Below are positions 9,903-16,989 of a stretch of DNA of 64,000 nucleotides, piece after piece. Made by a program: the position numbers and the translations under genes. Position 1 is the stretch's first letter. Each line of letters begins with the position of its first letter. Origin of the DNA: Litorivicinus lipolyticus (GTDB taxonomy: Bacteria > Pseudomonadota > Gammaproteobacteria > Pseudomonadales > Litorivicinaceae); contig NZ_CP045871.1 of assembly GCF_009650135.1 (NCBI RefSeq), forward strand, positions 2,032,001 to 2,096,000, written 5' to 3'. The notes beneath the pieces are model-generated. The model did no database searches and was not told where the DNA came from. It saw only the letters and a list, made by a program, of their open reading frames with translations.

Positions 9903-10351
9903 AAGGTGAAGCCGGCTAACGCATCGGCATCGGCATCGTCATCCTCGTCCGCCAAGTAGGCTTCGGTCTTGGCTTGCCACAGGGTCTCGGACCAAATCTC
10001 GAAACGCGAATTTTGACCCATCAAAACGACACGCTTTTCCAGTCGAGCGTGCTCGCGCAACACCGCCGGTAGCATGATTCGACCGGCCGAGTCCAAATCC
10101 AAGTCGGTGGCGTGGCCAACCATCATGTACTGCAGGCGACGCGCCGCCTTGGTGTGGTTGGGCATGGCATTGATTTGTGACTCGACCGTGGCCCAGTCCG
10201 GCGCCGGGTACAGCAGCAGGCAGCGCTCGCGATGATCAACGGTCAGGACCATTTTTTGGGCGCAACGCTGCTCGATCACGTCGCGGAACCGCGTCGGAAT
10301 CGCCAGACGCCCCTTGGCGTCTAAGTTGACCTGCGTTATGCCTCTAAACAT
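9899..10351 (-). CDS. mraZ: MraZ, transcriptional regulator of the dcw cluster
   Basis: AbrB-like DNA-binding protein that, in E. coli, represses its own operon by binding direct TGGGN repeats at the promoter. The 150-residue product starts MFRGITQVNLDAKGRLAIP and contains the two halves of the tandem SpoVT/AbrB fold: DAKGRLAIPTRFRD and a second copy, DSAGRIMLPAVLREH. It is the first gene of the dcw operon. Upstream lie a good sigma-70-type promoter (10426-10454) and phased TGGGA-like repeats (10384-10418), so autoregulation as in E. coli is likely. Confidence 0.96.
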   Translation of the reverse strand: MFRGITQVNLDAKGRLAIPTRFRDVIEQRCAQKMVLTVDHRERCLLLYPAPDWATVESQINAMPNHTKAARRLQYMMVGHATDLDLDSAGRIMLPAVLREHARLEKRVVLMGQNSRFEIWSETLWQAKTEAYLADEDDDADADALAGFTL

Positions 10352-10383
10352 CCTGCTCTAAATACCCACTGTTGCGTTCAAAA

Positions 10384-10418
10384 ATTCACTTTTCGACACT
10401 TTTTACCAAAATTTCCCA
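10384..10418 (-). promoter_or_regulatory. Candidate MraZ-box array
   Basis: Read on the minus strand there are four pentamers spaced exactly 10 nt apart: TGGGA, TGGTA, TGTCG and TGAAT, beginning at 10418, 10408, 10398 and 10388. The known E. coli MraZ operator is TGGGN repeats separated by 5 nt. The first two copies match well and the last two are degenerate. The array begins about at the predicted transcription start of mraZ, where a repressor would block initiation. Confidence 0.55.
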
Positions 10419-10425
10419 CCAACGA

Positions 10426-10454
10426 AGTCTAGAGACGCCTCGGATCAGGGTCAA
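10426..10454 (-). promoter_or_regulatory. Predicted sigma-70 promoter of mraZ/dcw operon
   Basis: On the minus strand TTGACC (10454-10449) is followed after 17 nt by TAGACT (10431-10426). That is 5/6 and 4/6 matches to the -35 and -10 consensus with ideal spacing. Initiation would fall near 10419, about 68 nt upstream of the mraZ ATG and directly before the candidate MraZ boxes. Confidence 0.6.
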
Positions 10455-10472
10455 CCAAGCTTGGGGCTTGGT
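10454..10472. repeat. Inverted repeat next to the mraZ -35 element
   Basis: ACCAAGC and GCTTGGT form a perfect 7-bp inverted repeat around a 5-nt spacer; the inner CCAAGCTTGG is itself palindromic. It abuts the predicted -35 hexamer of the dcw promoter. No T-run follows on either strand, so a terminator is unlikely and an operator is more plausible. The rest of 10473-10620 is gene-free; besides a weak GGCGC/GCGCC hairpin (10532-10549) I see nothing definite in it. Confidence 0.4.
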
Positions 10473-10620
10473 GCCAGACCAATAAGTCGTTTATTTTCAA
10501 ACAGTTAGTCGTACTGTATATAAGAACAAGTGGCGCAAAAAAGCGCGCCCAAAATCGCAAAATCAACGACTTACGGCGCGCGGCGGAAGTAACTTCGAGA
10601 AGAAAAGTTTTTTAGGAATA

Positions 10621-10957
10621 AGGTGAAGACGACCTATAAGCCGGGTTCTGTCGTGGACAGTCATTCATCTAGGCGCGCCATCGCTGACGCGCTCAAGCAA
10701 CCTACCCGGATCCAGCGCGAGCCACGCCAAAGGATCCCTATTTGGTCTTGCTCCAGGTGGGGTTTACCCTGCCATCCACTGTTACCAGGGATGCGGTGCG
10801 CTCTTACCGCACCTTTTCACCCTTACCCGAAGGCGGTATATTTTCTGCGGCACTTTCCGTGGGCTCACGCCCCCCAGGCATTACCTGGCACCTTGCTCTA
10901 TGGAGCCCGGACTTTCCTCCCGCCATTTACATGGCCGGCGACTGTCCAGTCGTCTTC
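10621..10957 (-). ncRNA. rnpB: RNase P RNA (bacterial class A)
   Basis: Catalytic RNA of RNase P, which matures tRNA 5' ends. On the minus strand the conserved core elements appear in order: GGGAGGAAAGTCCGGGCTCC, the GGTGCCAGGTAAT and GCCTGGGGGGCGTGAGCCC region, GGGTAAGGGTGAAAAGGTGC, GGTAAGAGCGCACC, CCAAATAGG, GGGTAGG, and the 3' GACAGAACCCGGCTTAT. The ends were set by helix P1: 5' GAAGACGAC at 10957 pairs with the 3' GTCGTCTTC, followed by the terminal ACC tail. About 337 nt, slightly shorter than E. coli M1 RNA. It lies 12 nt after the rsmI stop. No convincing U-tract terminator follows. Confidence 0.95.
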
Positions 10958-10964
10958 GGCGCGC

Positions 10965-10993
10965 AGTGTCTAGGCTTTGCCGTCGTTGTGCAA
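10965..10993 (-). promoter_or_regulatory. Candidate rnpB promoter inside the end of rsmI
   Basis: TTGCAC (10993-10988), 17 nt, then GACACT (10970-10965) stand 8 nt before the RNase P RNA 5' end. The hexamers are weak matches, but the spacing is ideal and the discriminator GCGCGCC is GC-rich, as in growth-rate-controlled stable RNA promoters. The -35 lies within rsmI coding sequence and the -10 touches its stop codon. Confidence 0.4.
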
Positions 10994-11842
10994 GGCTTCA
11001 ATCAGCTCAAACAGCTCACGCCGTGAACCACCGGTGATTTCGGCGGCGACCTTGGCCGCTTTCGAGGGTGGCAGCGCCTTAGCCAAGGCCTTGAGCACGC
11101 GCATTTGGTCAATCTCACTGCCCTGACGCTCGCCGGCACTGACCACCACCGCGTATTCGCCGCGGGCGTGATCGCTACTGGCGTCGTACCACGCCTGGGC
11201 TTCGCCGACCGACCCGCGCCATATTTGCTCATGCAGCTTGGTCATTTCGCGGCAAAATGCGACCTGCCGGTCCGGCCCACACTGATCCACCAGATCACGA
11301 ATCAAGACCGGCATTCGGTTGGCCGACTCGTACAACACCATCGCCCCGCCGGAACGCTCGCCACGTTCCAACCGATCGCGCCGGCCGCTGCCCTTGTGCG
11401 GCAAAAATCCAAGGAACTGCAGGTGATCCATGGCGAAACCCGAAACCACGGTGGCAGCCAACAGCGCCGACGCCCCCGGGATCGGAATAATCGGCACCCC
11501 TTGGGCAATCGCCTCACGGACCAGCGGCAAACCCGGGTCGGACAGCAGCGGTGTCCCAGCATCACTGACTAATGCCAAGGGCATATCTCGAGCCTGGGCC
11601 ACCAATTCCGGGGCCAAACGGGCTTCATTGTGCTGATGGACGGCAATTAATCGCGGACTCAGACCGTAGGCCGTCATCAATTGACGGGCACGTCGCGTAT
11701 CCTCAGCCAATACGATCTCGACTGACGACAACACCCTCAGCGCCCTAAGGGTTAGGTCCCCAAGGTTGCCGATGGGGGTCGAGACCACGTAAATTGCGGG
11801 CTCAATAGGCCCTCTTGCGACCAAACGCTCTGGAATTTGCAA
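10970..11842 (-). CDS. rsmI: RsmI, 16S rRNA 2'-O-methyltransferase (C1402)
   Basis: SAM-dependent tetrapyrrole-methylase-family enzyme that 2'-O-methylates C1402 of 16S rRNA, the residue also modified by RsmH. Signatures are YVVSTPIGNLGDLTLRAL, LAEDTRR, SDAGTPLLSDPG, IPIPGASAL and FLGFLPHKGSGR. The frame stays open to 12037, but the family begins just before the YVVSTPIGNL strand. The best start is TTG at 11842, with a GAGGAG ribosome binding site 9 nt upstream, giving 290 residues (E. coli 286). That ribosome binding site lies inside the divergent lpoA coding sequence. Confidence 0.93.
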   Translation of the reverse strand: MQIPERLVARGPIEPAIYVVSTPIGNLGDLTLRALRVLSSVEIVLAEDTRRARQLMTAYGLSPRLIAVHQHNEARLAPELVAQARDMPLALVSDAGTPLLSDPGLPLVREAIAQGVPIIPIPGASALLAATVVSGFAMDHLQFLGFLPHKGSGRRDRLERGERSGGAMVLYESANRMPVLIRDLVDQCGPDRQVAFCREMTKLHEQIWRGSVGEAQAWYDASSDHARGEYAVVVSAGERQGSEIDQMRVLKALAKALPPSKAAKVAAEITGGSRRELFELIEALHNDGKA

Positions 11843-11844
11843 CG

Positions 11845-13590
11845 ATGAAAGCTCCTCAAAATCATGCCACTCGACGCCGCCTATGGCTGGCGACCGCATT
11901 GACTGCAGCATTGTTGGGCGGGTGTGCCAGCGGGCCGGGCACCACGGTGGTAACGCCTCTGGACACAGAACTTGCGAGTCTGACGCAATTAGCTGGTGCC
12001 GAACAGGCCTCTCAGTTGGCGCTGCAACTGGGCGCACTCAACCGCTCCGGCCAATTCGAGCTGGCGTTGGCGCTGTCGCAGCGCGTTCCGGTGGACGCTG
12101 CGCTCGGGCCACTGTATCAACAGGTTGAACGCCAAGCGACCGCCGCCATGATCGGCGTGGGCGACTACAATGGCGCCTTGGCCCGTATCGAGCGCGCCAG
12201 CCAAGCCCCGGACCAACTAGAATGGCTGGGGTTGGAGACGCAGGCCTACGATGGTCTGGGCGACCAGCGCGCCGCCATGGCTGCGCTCGCCCGCTTAATT
12301 GAACTCACCCCGGACGACGCCAATGGGCGCTTGCTAGGCGATATCTGGGTGCGCGCCCAGCTGGCCAGCCTACTAGACGCAGGCGGCGACGATGCCGTCA
12401 GTGGCTGGCTGGCGCTGGCCCAAGCCGCCGAAGCCGGTGCAGGCGACGTGCGCGCGTGGCGCAAAGCCTGGCCGGATCACCGCGCCAACCGGGTTCTACC
12501 GGCCGACATCCAAGCGCTATTAGCCAGAGGCTGGGCCAAGCCCGCACGCATTGGCGTGATCTTGCCCCTGTCCGGACCGCTGGTTGGGGTCGGCTCCAAC
12601 CTACTCGACGGCATCATGTCCGAACAGCTGAGTGACCGAAGTACCACCGTAATCGTCAGTGATGGCAGCCTAGGGGTCGAGGCGGCGGTGGCCGAACTGA
12701 CCGCGCAGTCGGTTGACTTAATTGTTGGCCCCCTGCCGAAAGACCAGGTCAATCAATTGCTGGCGATGGCCATTGATTTGCCACTTCTGACCCTGAACTA
12801 CAGCGACATCGAGGCCGATGCACTGGCGCCACGTGCGCAAATGGGACTGGCGCCGGAAGACGCCGCACGCGATGCGGCACGGTTGATGATGCTGGACCTT
12901 GACGACCCACGGCGCCCCATCGTGTTGGTGCCGGGTGACGCGACCGGCGAGCGTGTCAGCGCGGCTTACATCAGCGAATGGACCGACAACGGGGGTGTCG
13001 CCCCAGTCATCGCGCCCTACCTCAACGACAACCAGCGCCAAGTGGTCGCGGATGCGATCGGCATCGCCGCCAGCCAAGCCCGGCACAGCGCACTGCAGCG
13101 ACTGTTGGCCGCGGACTTGGAGTTTACGCCACGCCGACGCGCAGACATCAGCAGCGTTTACATCTACGCCAACGCCGTCACCGCCGCCCAGCTTAAACCC
13201 TTGCTGGCGTTCTATTACGCCGGCGACCTTCCAGTGTGGGTCGCCGACGCCGCACTGGACCGGGATCTGGACCTGGTCCGCGACGACCTGGTCGGTGCCA
13301 ACCTTGTGGCAATGCCATGGCAGCTCGATAGCCTGGCTGATTCGAACGTACTATTTGAGCTCGGACGCGATGCCTGGCTGCTGGCCAATAGCTTGGACAG
13401 CCTCGCCCAAGGCAACGCATTCGACGGCCGCACGGGGCTGTGGACCCTGGAATCCGAGCGTCTGACTCGTGCGATGAGCCCGGCGCGCCTAACAGCCGAG
13501 GGCTTCACCGCCCTCGAGCGACCGCCAGAGCGGGCTGAACCGCTGGCGACAGGACTGCCTGCCAACAGCGCCCCGCCGCTCGAACTGTGA
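11845..13590 (+). CDS. lpoA: LpoA, outer-membrane lipoprotein activator of PBP1a
   Basis: Outer-membrane lipoprotein that reaches through the periplasm to stimulate PBP1a. The ATG at 11845 gives an RRR n-region, a hydrophobic core and lipobox LLGGC with Cys27; Ala at +2 predicts outer-membrane sorting. An N-terminal alpha-helical TPR-like half (about 40-230) is followed by a periplasmic-binding-protein-like half starting at RIGVILPLSGPLVGVGSNLL. The 581 residues match the family. It is divergent from rsmI as in E. coli and overlaps yraN by GTGA. A TTG at 11815 is an unlikely earlier start, as it would extend the signal peptide. Confidence 0.93.
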   Translation: MKAPQNHATRRRLWLATALTAALLGGCASGPGTTVVTPLDTELASLTQLAGAEQASQLALQLGALNRSGQFELALALSQRVPVDAALGPLYQQVERQATAAMIGVGDYNGALARIERASQAPDQLEWLGLETQAYDGLGDQRAAMAALARLIELTPDDANGRLLGDIWVRAQLASLLDAGGDDAVSGWLALAQAAEAGAGDVRAWRKAWPDHRANRVLPADIQALLARGWAKPARIGVILPLSGPLVGVGSNLLDGIMSEQLSDRSTTVIVSDGSLGVEAAVAELTAQSVDLIVGPLPKDQVNQLLAMAIDLPLLTLNYSDIEADALAPRAQMGLAPEDAARDAARLMMLDLDDPRRPIVLVPGDATGERVSAAYISEWTDNGGVAPVIAPYLNDNQRQVVADAIGIAASQARHSALQRLLAADLEFTPRRRADISSVYIYANAVTAAQLKPLLAFYYAGDLPVWVADAALDRDLDLVRDDLVGANLVAMPWQLDSLADSNVLFELGRDAWLLANSLDSLAQGNAFDGRTGLWTLESERLTRAMSPARLTAEGFTALERPPERAEPLATGLPANSAPPLEL

Positions 13591-13943
13591 GCGACCGCCA
13601 GGCCCGCGGCCTCGCCGCTGAGAACTGGCTGATTGGGCGCCTGGCCAACCGCCGGGTTCAACTCAGGCACCACCGCTATGGCTGCCGGCTTGGGGAAATT
13701 GACTTGGTGCTGGAAGATCCGGACCACATCGTCATGGTCGAGGTCCGCTACCGCAGCTCGCTGACGGCCGCCATCCAGAGCATTGACTGGCATAAACGCC
13801 GACGGCTCAAAGCCTGCGCGTATGTCTGGCTGGCAAATAACCCTACCGACAAAGTCATTCGCTTTGATACCGTAGGCATTAGCGGAACGCCACCAAACTG
13901 GCGGCTTCGCTGGATACCCCACGCATTTGAGATGGATGATTGA
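13587..13943 (+). CDS. yraN: YraN family (UPF0102) nuclease-fold protein
   Basis: UPF0102 family protein of 118 residues with an endonuclease-like fold and no settled function. Visible family features are RGLAAENWLIGRL at the N-terminus and the putative catalytic core GEIDLVLEDPDHIVMVEVRYR (E, D, then E-V-R/K-x-R), resembling the D...ExK arrangement of restriction-like nucleases. It starts at GTG, overlapping the lpoA stop (GTGA). Conserved linkage with lpoA, diaA and dolP is standard in gammaproteobacteria. Confidence 0.9.
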   Translation: MSDRQARGLAAENWLIGRLANRRVQLRHHRYGCRLGEIDLVLEDPDHIVMVEVRYRSSLTAAIQSIDWHKRRRLKACAYVWLANNPTDKVIRFDTVGISGTPPNWRLRWIPHAFEMDD

Positions 13944-13945
13944 CC

Positions 13946-14524
13946 ATGCTGGAGCGCATCGCCCAGGATATAGCCGAGCACCAAGCCGCGGTCACTGCAC
14001 TGCAAACTGAACACGCCGCCAGCATCGCGCAAATCGCCGCTCGGCTGACCCAGACGCTGTTAAGCGAGGGTCGGATACTGGTGTGCGGCACCGGGACTGC
14101 GGGGGCGCTGGGGCAAATGTTTGCCACTCACTTGAATCATCGACTGGATCGCGAGCGACCATCGCTGCCAGCATTGTCGCTCAACAACGACACCCATTTG
14201 ATCAATGCAGTCGCCACCGCGCACGGCTCGGCTAACGTCTTTGCCCATCAGATACGCGCCATGGGCCGGGAGCTGGATTTGTTGGTGGTGCTGAGCGCGA
14301 CCGGCAGTGAGCCGGCATTGATGAAGGCGGTCCAGGCCGCCCACGACCAAGACATTGGGGTCATCTTATTAAGCCAGCACGAGGGTGGACAGATTTCGTC
14401 CCTGAGCGGCTTTGAGGACCAGGAGCTACGACTGCCCGCGGTAACCCCATCGGGGGTGGCGCAGTTGCAGCTACTAACTCTAAACTTACTAACACAATCC
14501 ATTGAATCGCAACTGTTCGGGTAA
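13946..14524 (+). CDS. diaA: DiaA-like SIS-domain DnaA initiator-associating protein
   Basis: SIS-fold protein; the E. coli homologue DiaA is a tetramer that binds DnaA and promotes initiation at oriC. The 192-residue product shows the SIS features ILVCGTGTAGALGQMFATHL and LLVVLSATGSEPALMKAV, with the expected DiaA length. The closely related GmhA (sedoheptulose-7-phosphate isomerase) is the alternative, but the position between yraN and dolP favours DiaA. The ATG at 13946 was chosen over a TTG at 13940. Confidence 0.87.
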   Translation: MLERIAQDIAEHQAAVTALQTEHAASIAQIAARLTQTLLSEGRILVCGTGTAGALGQMFATHLNHRLDRERPSLPALSLNNDTHLINAVATAHGSANVFAHQIRAMGRELDLLVVLSATGSEPALMKAVQAAHDQDIGVILLSQHEGGQISSLSGFEDQELRLPAVTPSGVAQLQLLTLNLLTQSIESQLFG

Positions 14525-14527
14525 ACC

Positions 14528-15103
14528 ATGAAAAAACTAGTCAGCGTCACCCTTATTTCCGCAGCCGTTATGCTGAGCGGCTGCACCACCGTCGTCAGCA
14601 GCATCGTCGACGAACCGATCCAACCGAACATCGGCAGCCGAACCTTTGGCGGCTATGTCAGTGACCAACTGATTGAAGAAATCACCTCGGTCAACCTAAA
14701 CAAGACGTCGGAAACGCTGAAGCAATCGCATATCGTCGCCACCACGTTTAACGGCACCACTTTGTTGACCGGCCAGGTACCCGACCAAACCACCCAGCAA
14801 GCCGCTCAGGCCGTGGCCGCACAGGTGCGCGGCGTCAAAAAGGTTGAGAATGCGCTGACCGTGGCCGGCGCCACCAGCTTTGGTGTACGCGCCAACGACG
14901 CCTACTTAACCGCCGCGATTAATACCGCGCTGGCGAAAGATCTCGGATTCACACTGGCACGCCGAACCAAGGTAACGACTGAAGACGGCACCGTGTATTT
15001 GCTGGGATTTTTGACCGAAAACGAGATTGCTCAGGTCACCGCGTCCGCGCAAAGCGTCGGCGGTGTTGAGCGGATCGTCGCGCTGTTTGAACGAATCGAC
15101 TAA
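14528..15103 (+). CDS. dolP: DolP (YraP), BON-domain outer-membrane lipoprotein
   Basis: Outer-membrane lipoprotein with two BON domains; in E. coli DolP binds anionic phospholipid at division sites and supports BAM activity. The signal peptide ends at lipobox LSGC with Cys19, and Thr at +2 allows outer-membrane sorting. BON1 covers about residues 45-115 (GTTLLTGQVPDQ) and BON2 about 120-190 (GTVYLLGFLTENE). The 191 residues equal the E. coli length. It begins 3 nt after the diaA stop. Its TAA overlaps the sspB stop on the opposite strand within CTAA (15100-15103). Confidence 0.93.
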   Translation: MKKLVSVTLISAAVMLSGCTTVVSSIVDEPIQPNIGSRTFGGYVSDQLIEEITSVNLNKTSETLKQSHIVATTFNGTTLLTGQVPDQTTQQAAQAVAAQVRGVKKVENALTVAGATSFGVRANDAYLTAAINTALAKDLGFTLARRTKVTTEDGTVYLLGFLTENEIAQVTASAQSVGGVERIVALFERID

Positions 15104-15507
15104 CGGACGATGCGCAGCCCCGGACGCGAAGGCGTCGGGGGTTCATCATCCGGATCGGCGTCGGCGCCTTCCGGCTCGACCCCTGCGGGCGGATCACCTG
15201 GCTCGGTCAAAAACTGCATGCCCTCGCCCGTCTCTTTGCTAAAAATACCTTTGACCGCCGCCATTGGCACCCATACATTTTCGGGCTTGCCGGCGAAGCG
15301 CGCCGAAAAACTCAGGTCAGTATTGGTAATGCTCAAATCGCGCACCGCCGACGGCGACAAACTCAGCACCACCATACCGTCCTGACCGAACCCAGCAGGC
15401 ACCTGAACGCCGTACTGAGTTTCATCGACCATGATGTGCGGCGTGGCGTCGTTGTCGAGCATCCACTCGTACAGACCGCGCAACAGGTAAGGACGCGATG
15501 AATTCAT
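15100..15507 (-). CDS. sspB: SspB, ClpXP adaptor / stringent starvation protein B
   Basis: Specificity adaptor that binds ssrA-tagged peptides and delivers them to ClpXP. The start MNSSRPYLLRGLYEWMLDND and the substrate-binding core (PHIMVDETQYGVQVP, ARFAGKPENVWVPMAAVKGIFSKETGEGM) are characteristic. The acidic, proline-rich tail ends in PSRPGLRIVR, which fits the ClpX-docking peptide (E. coli RPALRVVK). Start chosen at the ATG at 15507, 1 nt after the sspA stop, giving 135 residues. Transcribed with sspA. Confidence 0.94.
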   Translation of the reverse strand: MNSSRPYLLRGLYEWMLDNDATPHIMVDETQYGVQVPAGFGQDGMVVLSLSPSAVRDLSITNTDLSFSARFAGKPENVWVPMAAVKGIFSKETGEGMQFLTEPGDPPAGVEPEGADADPDDEPPTPSRPGLRIVR

Positions 15508-15508
15508 A

Positions 15509-16138
15509 TCAGTCGCGCATTTCCGCTTCGACTTCAGACATCGACAGCTGGAAACACTCGCGACCAAACACACGCTCGCCGTATTCACGGATCGCCACGG
15601 TGCTTTTGGCCGGCAAGTCCAAGCCGAGCAAGTTCGAGCGCCACAAAATCGGCGCAACCGCGCAATCGACCAAACTAAAGTCGTCGCTCATGAAGTACGG
15701 CTTTTCTTCGAAAATCGCGTTGGTCGCGATCACCGAATCACGCAGTGCTTTACGCGCCGTGTCGACACGCTTGCCGGTTTTCTCTTTCAAGATGACTCGA
15801 GCCAACGCGGTCCACTCACGGTCAATACGGGTAATCATTTGGCGACTGTTGGCACGCGCCACCGGGTAAACCGGCAGCAACGGCGGGTGCGGAAAGCGCT
15901 CGTCCAGGTATTCCATCATCACGTTGGCTTCAAACAACGACAGATCACGATCCACCAAGGTCGGCAGTTTTCCATAGGGGTTGAGCTCACGCACTTCGTC
16001 CGGAACGTTTTCCGGGTCGCAGTCGACGATCTCGACGGTCACGCCCTTTTCGTGCAGCACCATGCGCACCCGGTGCGACATAATGTCAGTCGGGTCGGAG
16101 AAAAAGGTCATTGAAGAACGTTTGGTGACCACGGTCAT
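15509..16138 (-). CDS. sspA: SspA, RNA polymerase-associated GST-fold protein
   Basis: GST-fold protein that binds RNA polymerase and acts in stationary-phase and acid responses; it has no glutathione transferase activity in studied members. The core shows SHRVRMVLHEKGV, the NPYGKLPTLVDRDLSLFEANVM segment and a C-terminal helical domain. The ATG at 16138 (MTVVTKRSSMTFFSD) was chosen because a strong AAGGAGA ribosome binding site precedes it by 9 nt; product 209 residues. The gene starts just after the petC terminator, so its promoter probably lies around that hairpin or read-through occurs. Confidence 0.94.
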   Translation of the reverse strand: MTVVTKRSSMTFFSDPTDIMSHRVRMVLHEKGVTVEIVDCDPENVPDEVRELNPYGKLPTLVDRDLSLFEANVMMEYLDERFPHPPLLPVYPVARANSRQMITRIDREWTALARVILKEKTGKRVDTARKALRDSVIATNAIFEEKPYFMSDDFSLVDCAVAPILWRSNLLGLDLPAKSTVAIREYGERVFGRECFQLSMSEVEAEMRD

Positions 16139-16160
16139 GTGGGGTCTCTCCTTAAAATAC

Positions 16161-16190
16161 AAAAACCCCCGCAGGCAATCCCACGGGGGT
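16161..16190 (-). terminator. Intrinsic terminator after petC
   Basis: On the minus strand CCCCCG (16189-16184) pairs with CGGGGG (16171-16166) across a 12-nt loop, which can extend the stem slightly. TTTTT follows directly at 16165-16161. It lies between the petC stop (16210) and the sspA start (16138) and should end the pet operon transcript. Confidence 0.85.
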
Positions 16191-16209
16191 TGATCAAGCC
16201 TAGGCTGCG

Positions 16210-16989
16210 TTAGTGAACGTCTTTCCAGTATTCACGCTTAAGCAGGTACGCCACGATAAAGAACACAAACAGGAACAACAGAACGTAGATACCCAGACGT
16301 TCCGATTGGGCTCGGCTAGGCTCAGCAACATAGGCCATGTAATTTACCAAGTCGTAAATGACTCGATCATACTCATCAGCCGACAGCTGACCGCTGCCCT
16401 CGACCACGTCCAACACGCCACACTGATCTTCCAGTATCGGGTTGCCGGTTAGCGGATCGGTTTTAACTACGCCATTTTCTTTGACCGGTGCATTCGTGCA
16501 CACCAGCCGCTGCTCGCCCTGCAACGGCTGCAAAGCGTGCGGCATTCCGACCTTAGGGAACACCAAGTTGTTCACGCCCAAAGGACGCGACGGATCGGTG
16601 TAAAAGGTCTTGAGGTAGGTATAGACCCAGTCGTTACCACGCTTACGCGTGACCAAGGTCAAATCCGGCGGCGGTGCGCCGAACCATTCACCCGCGGCAT
16701 CGGCCGGCATTGAAATGGTACCCAGGTCGCCAATTTTCTTGTGGCCCGGCAGCAAGTGCTCCTCGAACAGGGCATTTGAAATACCCAGGTCATTCGCGGT
16801 GCGCTCGTAACGCTGGTATTCCATGCTGTGACAGCCTGCACAGAACTGGCTGTAGGTCGCCAGTCCGCGCTGCAGCGACGGCTGGTCCGTCACGTCGGTA
16901 TCAATGTGTTCCAGCGGGTAGCCAGAGCCACCGGCCGCTACTGCGGCGCCTGACACCAGAGTCAGCGCCAATAAAATTCCCTTAATCAT
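16210..16989 (-). CDS. petC: Cytochrome c1 of the bc1 complex
   Basis: Periplasm-facing c-type haem subunit of ubiquinol:cytochrome c oxidoreductase. The ATG at 16989 gives signal peptide MIKGILLALTLVSGAAVAAG, haem-attachment motif C50-A-G-C-H54, the distal methionine region near GTISMPADAA, and a C-terminal membrane anchor (YVLLFLFVFFIVAYLL). 259 residues. The start overlaps the petB stop by 1 nt (TGATG), so translation is coupled. The open frame extends upstream inside petB, but that part is not real protein. Confidence 0.96.
   Translation of the reverse strand: MIKGILLALTLVSGAAVAAGGSGYPLEHIDTDVTDQPSLQRGLATYSQFCAGCHSMEYQRYERTANDLGISNALFEEHLLPGHKKIGDLGTISMPADAAGEWFGAPPPDLTLVTRKRGNDWVYTYLKTFYTDPSRPLGVNNLVFPKVGMPHALQPLQGEQRLVCTNAPVKENGVVKTDPLTGNPILEDQCGVLDVVEGSGQLSADEYDRVIYDLVNYMAYVAEPSRAQSERLGIYVLLFLFVFFIVAYLLKREYWKDVH

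Noticed and set aside
10455..10480. Sigma-54 -24/-12 promoter upstream of mraZ (TGGCAC present)
   Set aside because: No GC dinucleotide at the required 10-bp spacing, so the -12 element is missing.
10505..10535. LexA-box-like TACTGTATATA sequence upstream of mraZ
   Set aside because: Only the first half matches the E. coli SOS box (the second half gives CAA instead of CAG), and it is about 160 nt upstream of mraZ; too weak to claim SOS control of dcw.
10623..11026. Plus-strand open frames across the rnpB region
   Set aside because: They are antisense to RNase P RNA, whose conserved core and P1 helix explain the sequence; the predicted peptides have no recognisable domain.
11843..12037. N-terminal extension of rsmI into lpoA
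   Set aside because: The extra 65 residues are not family-like, and TTG at 11842 has a strong ribosome binding site and yields the normal RsmI length.
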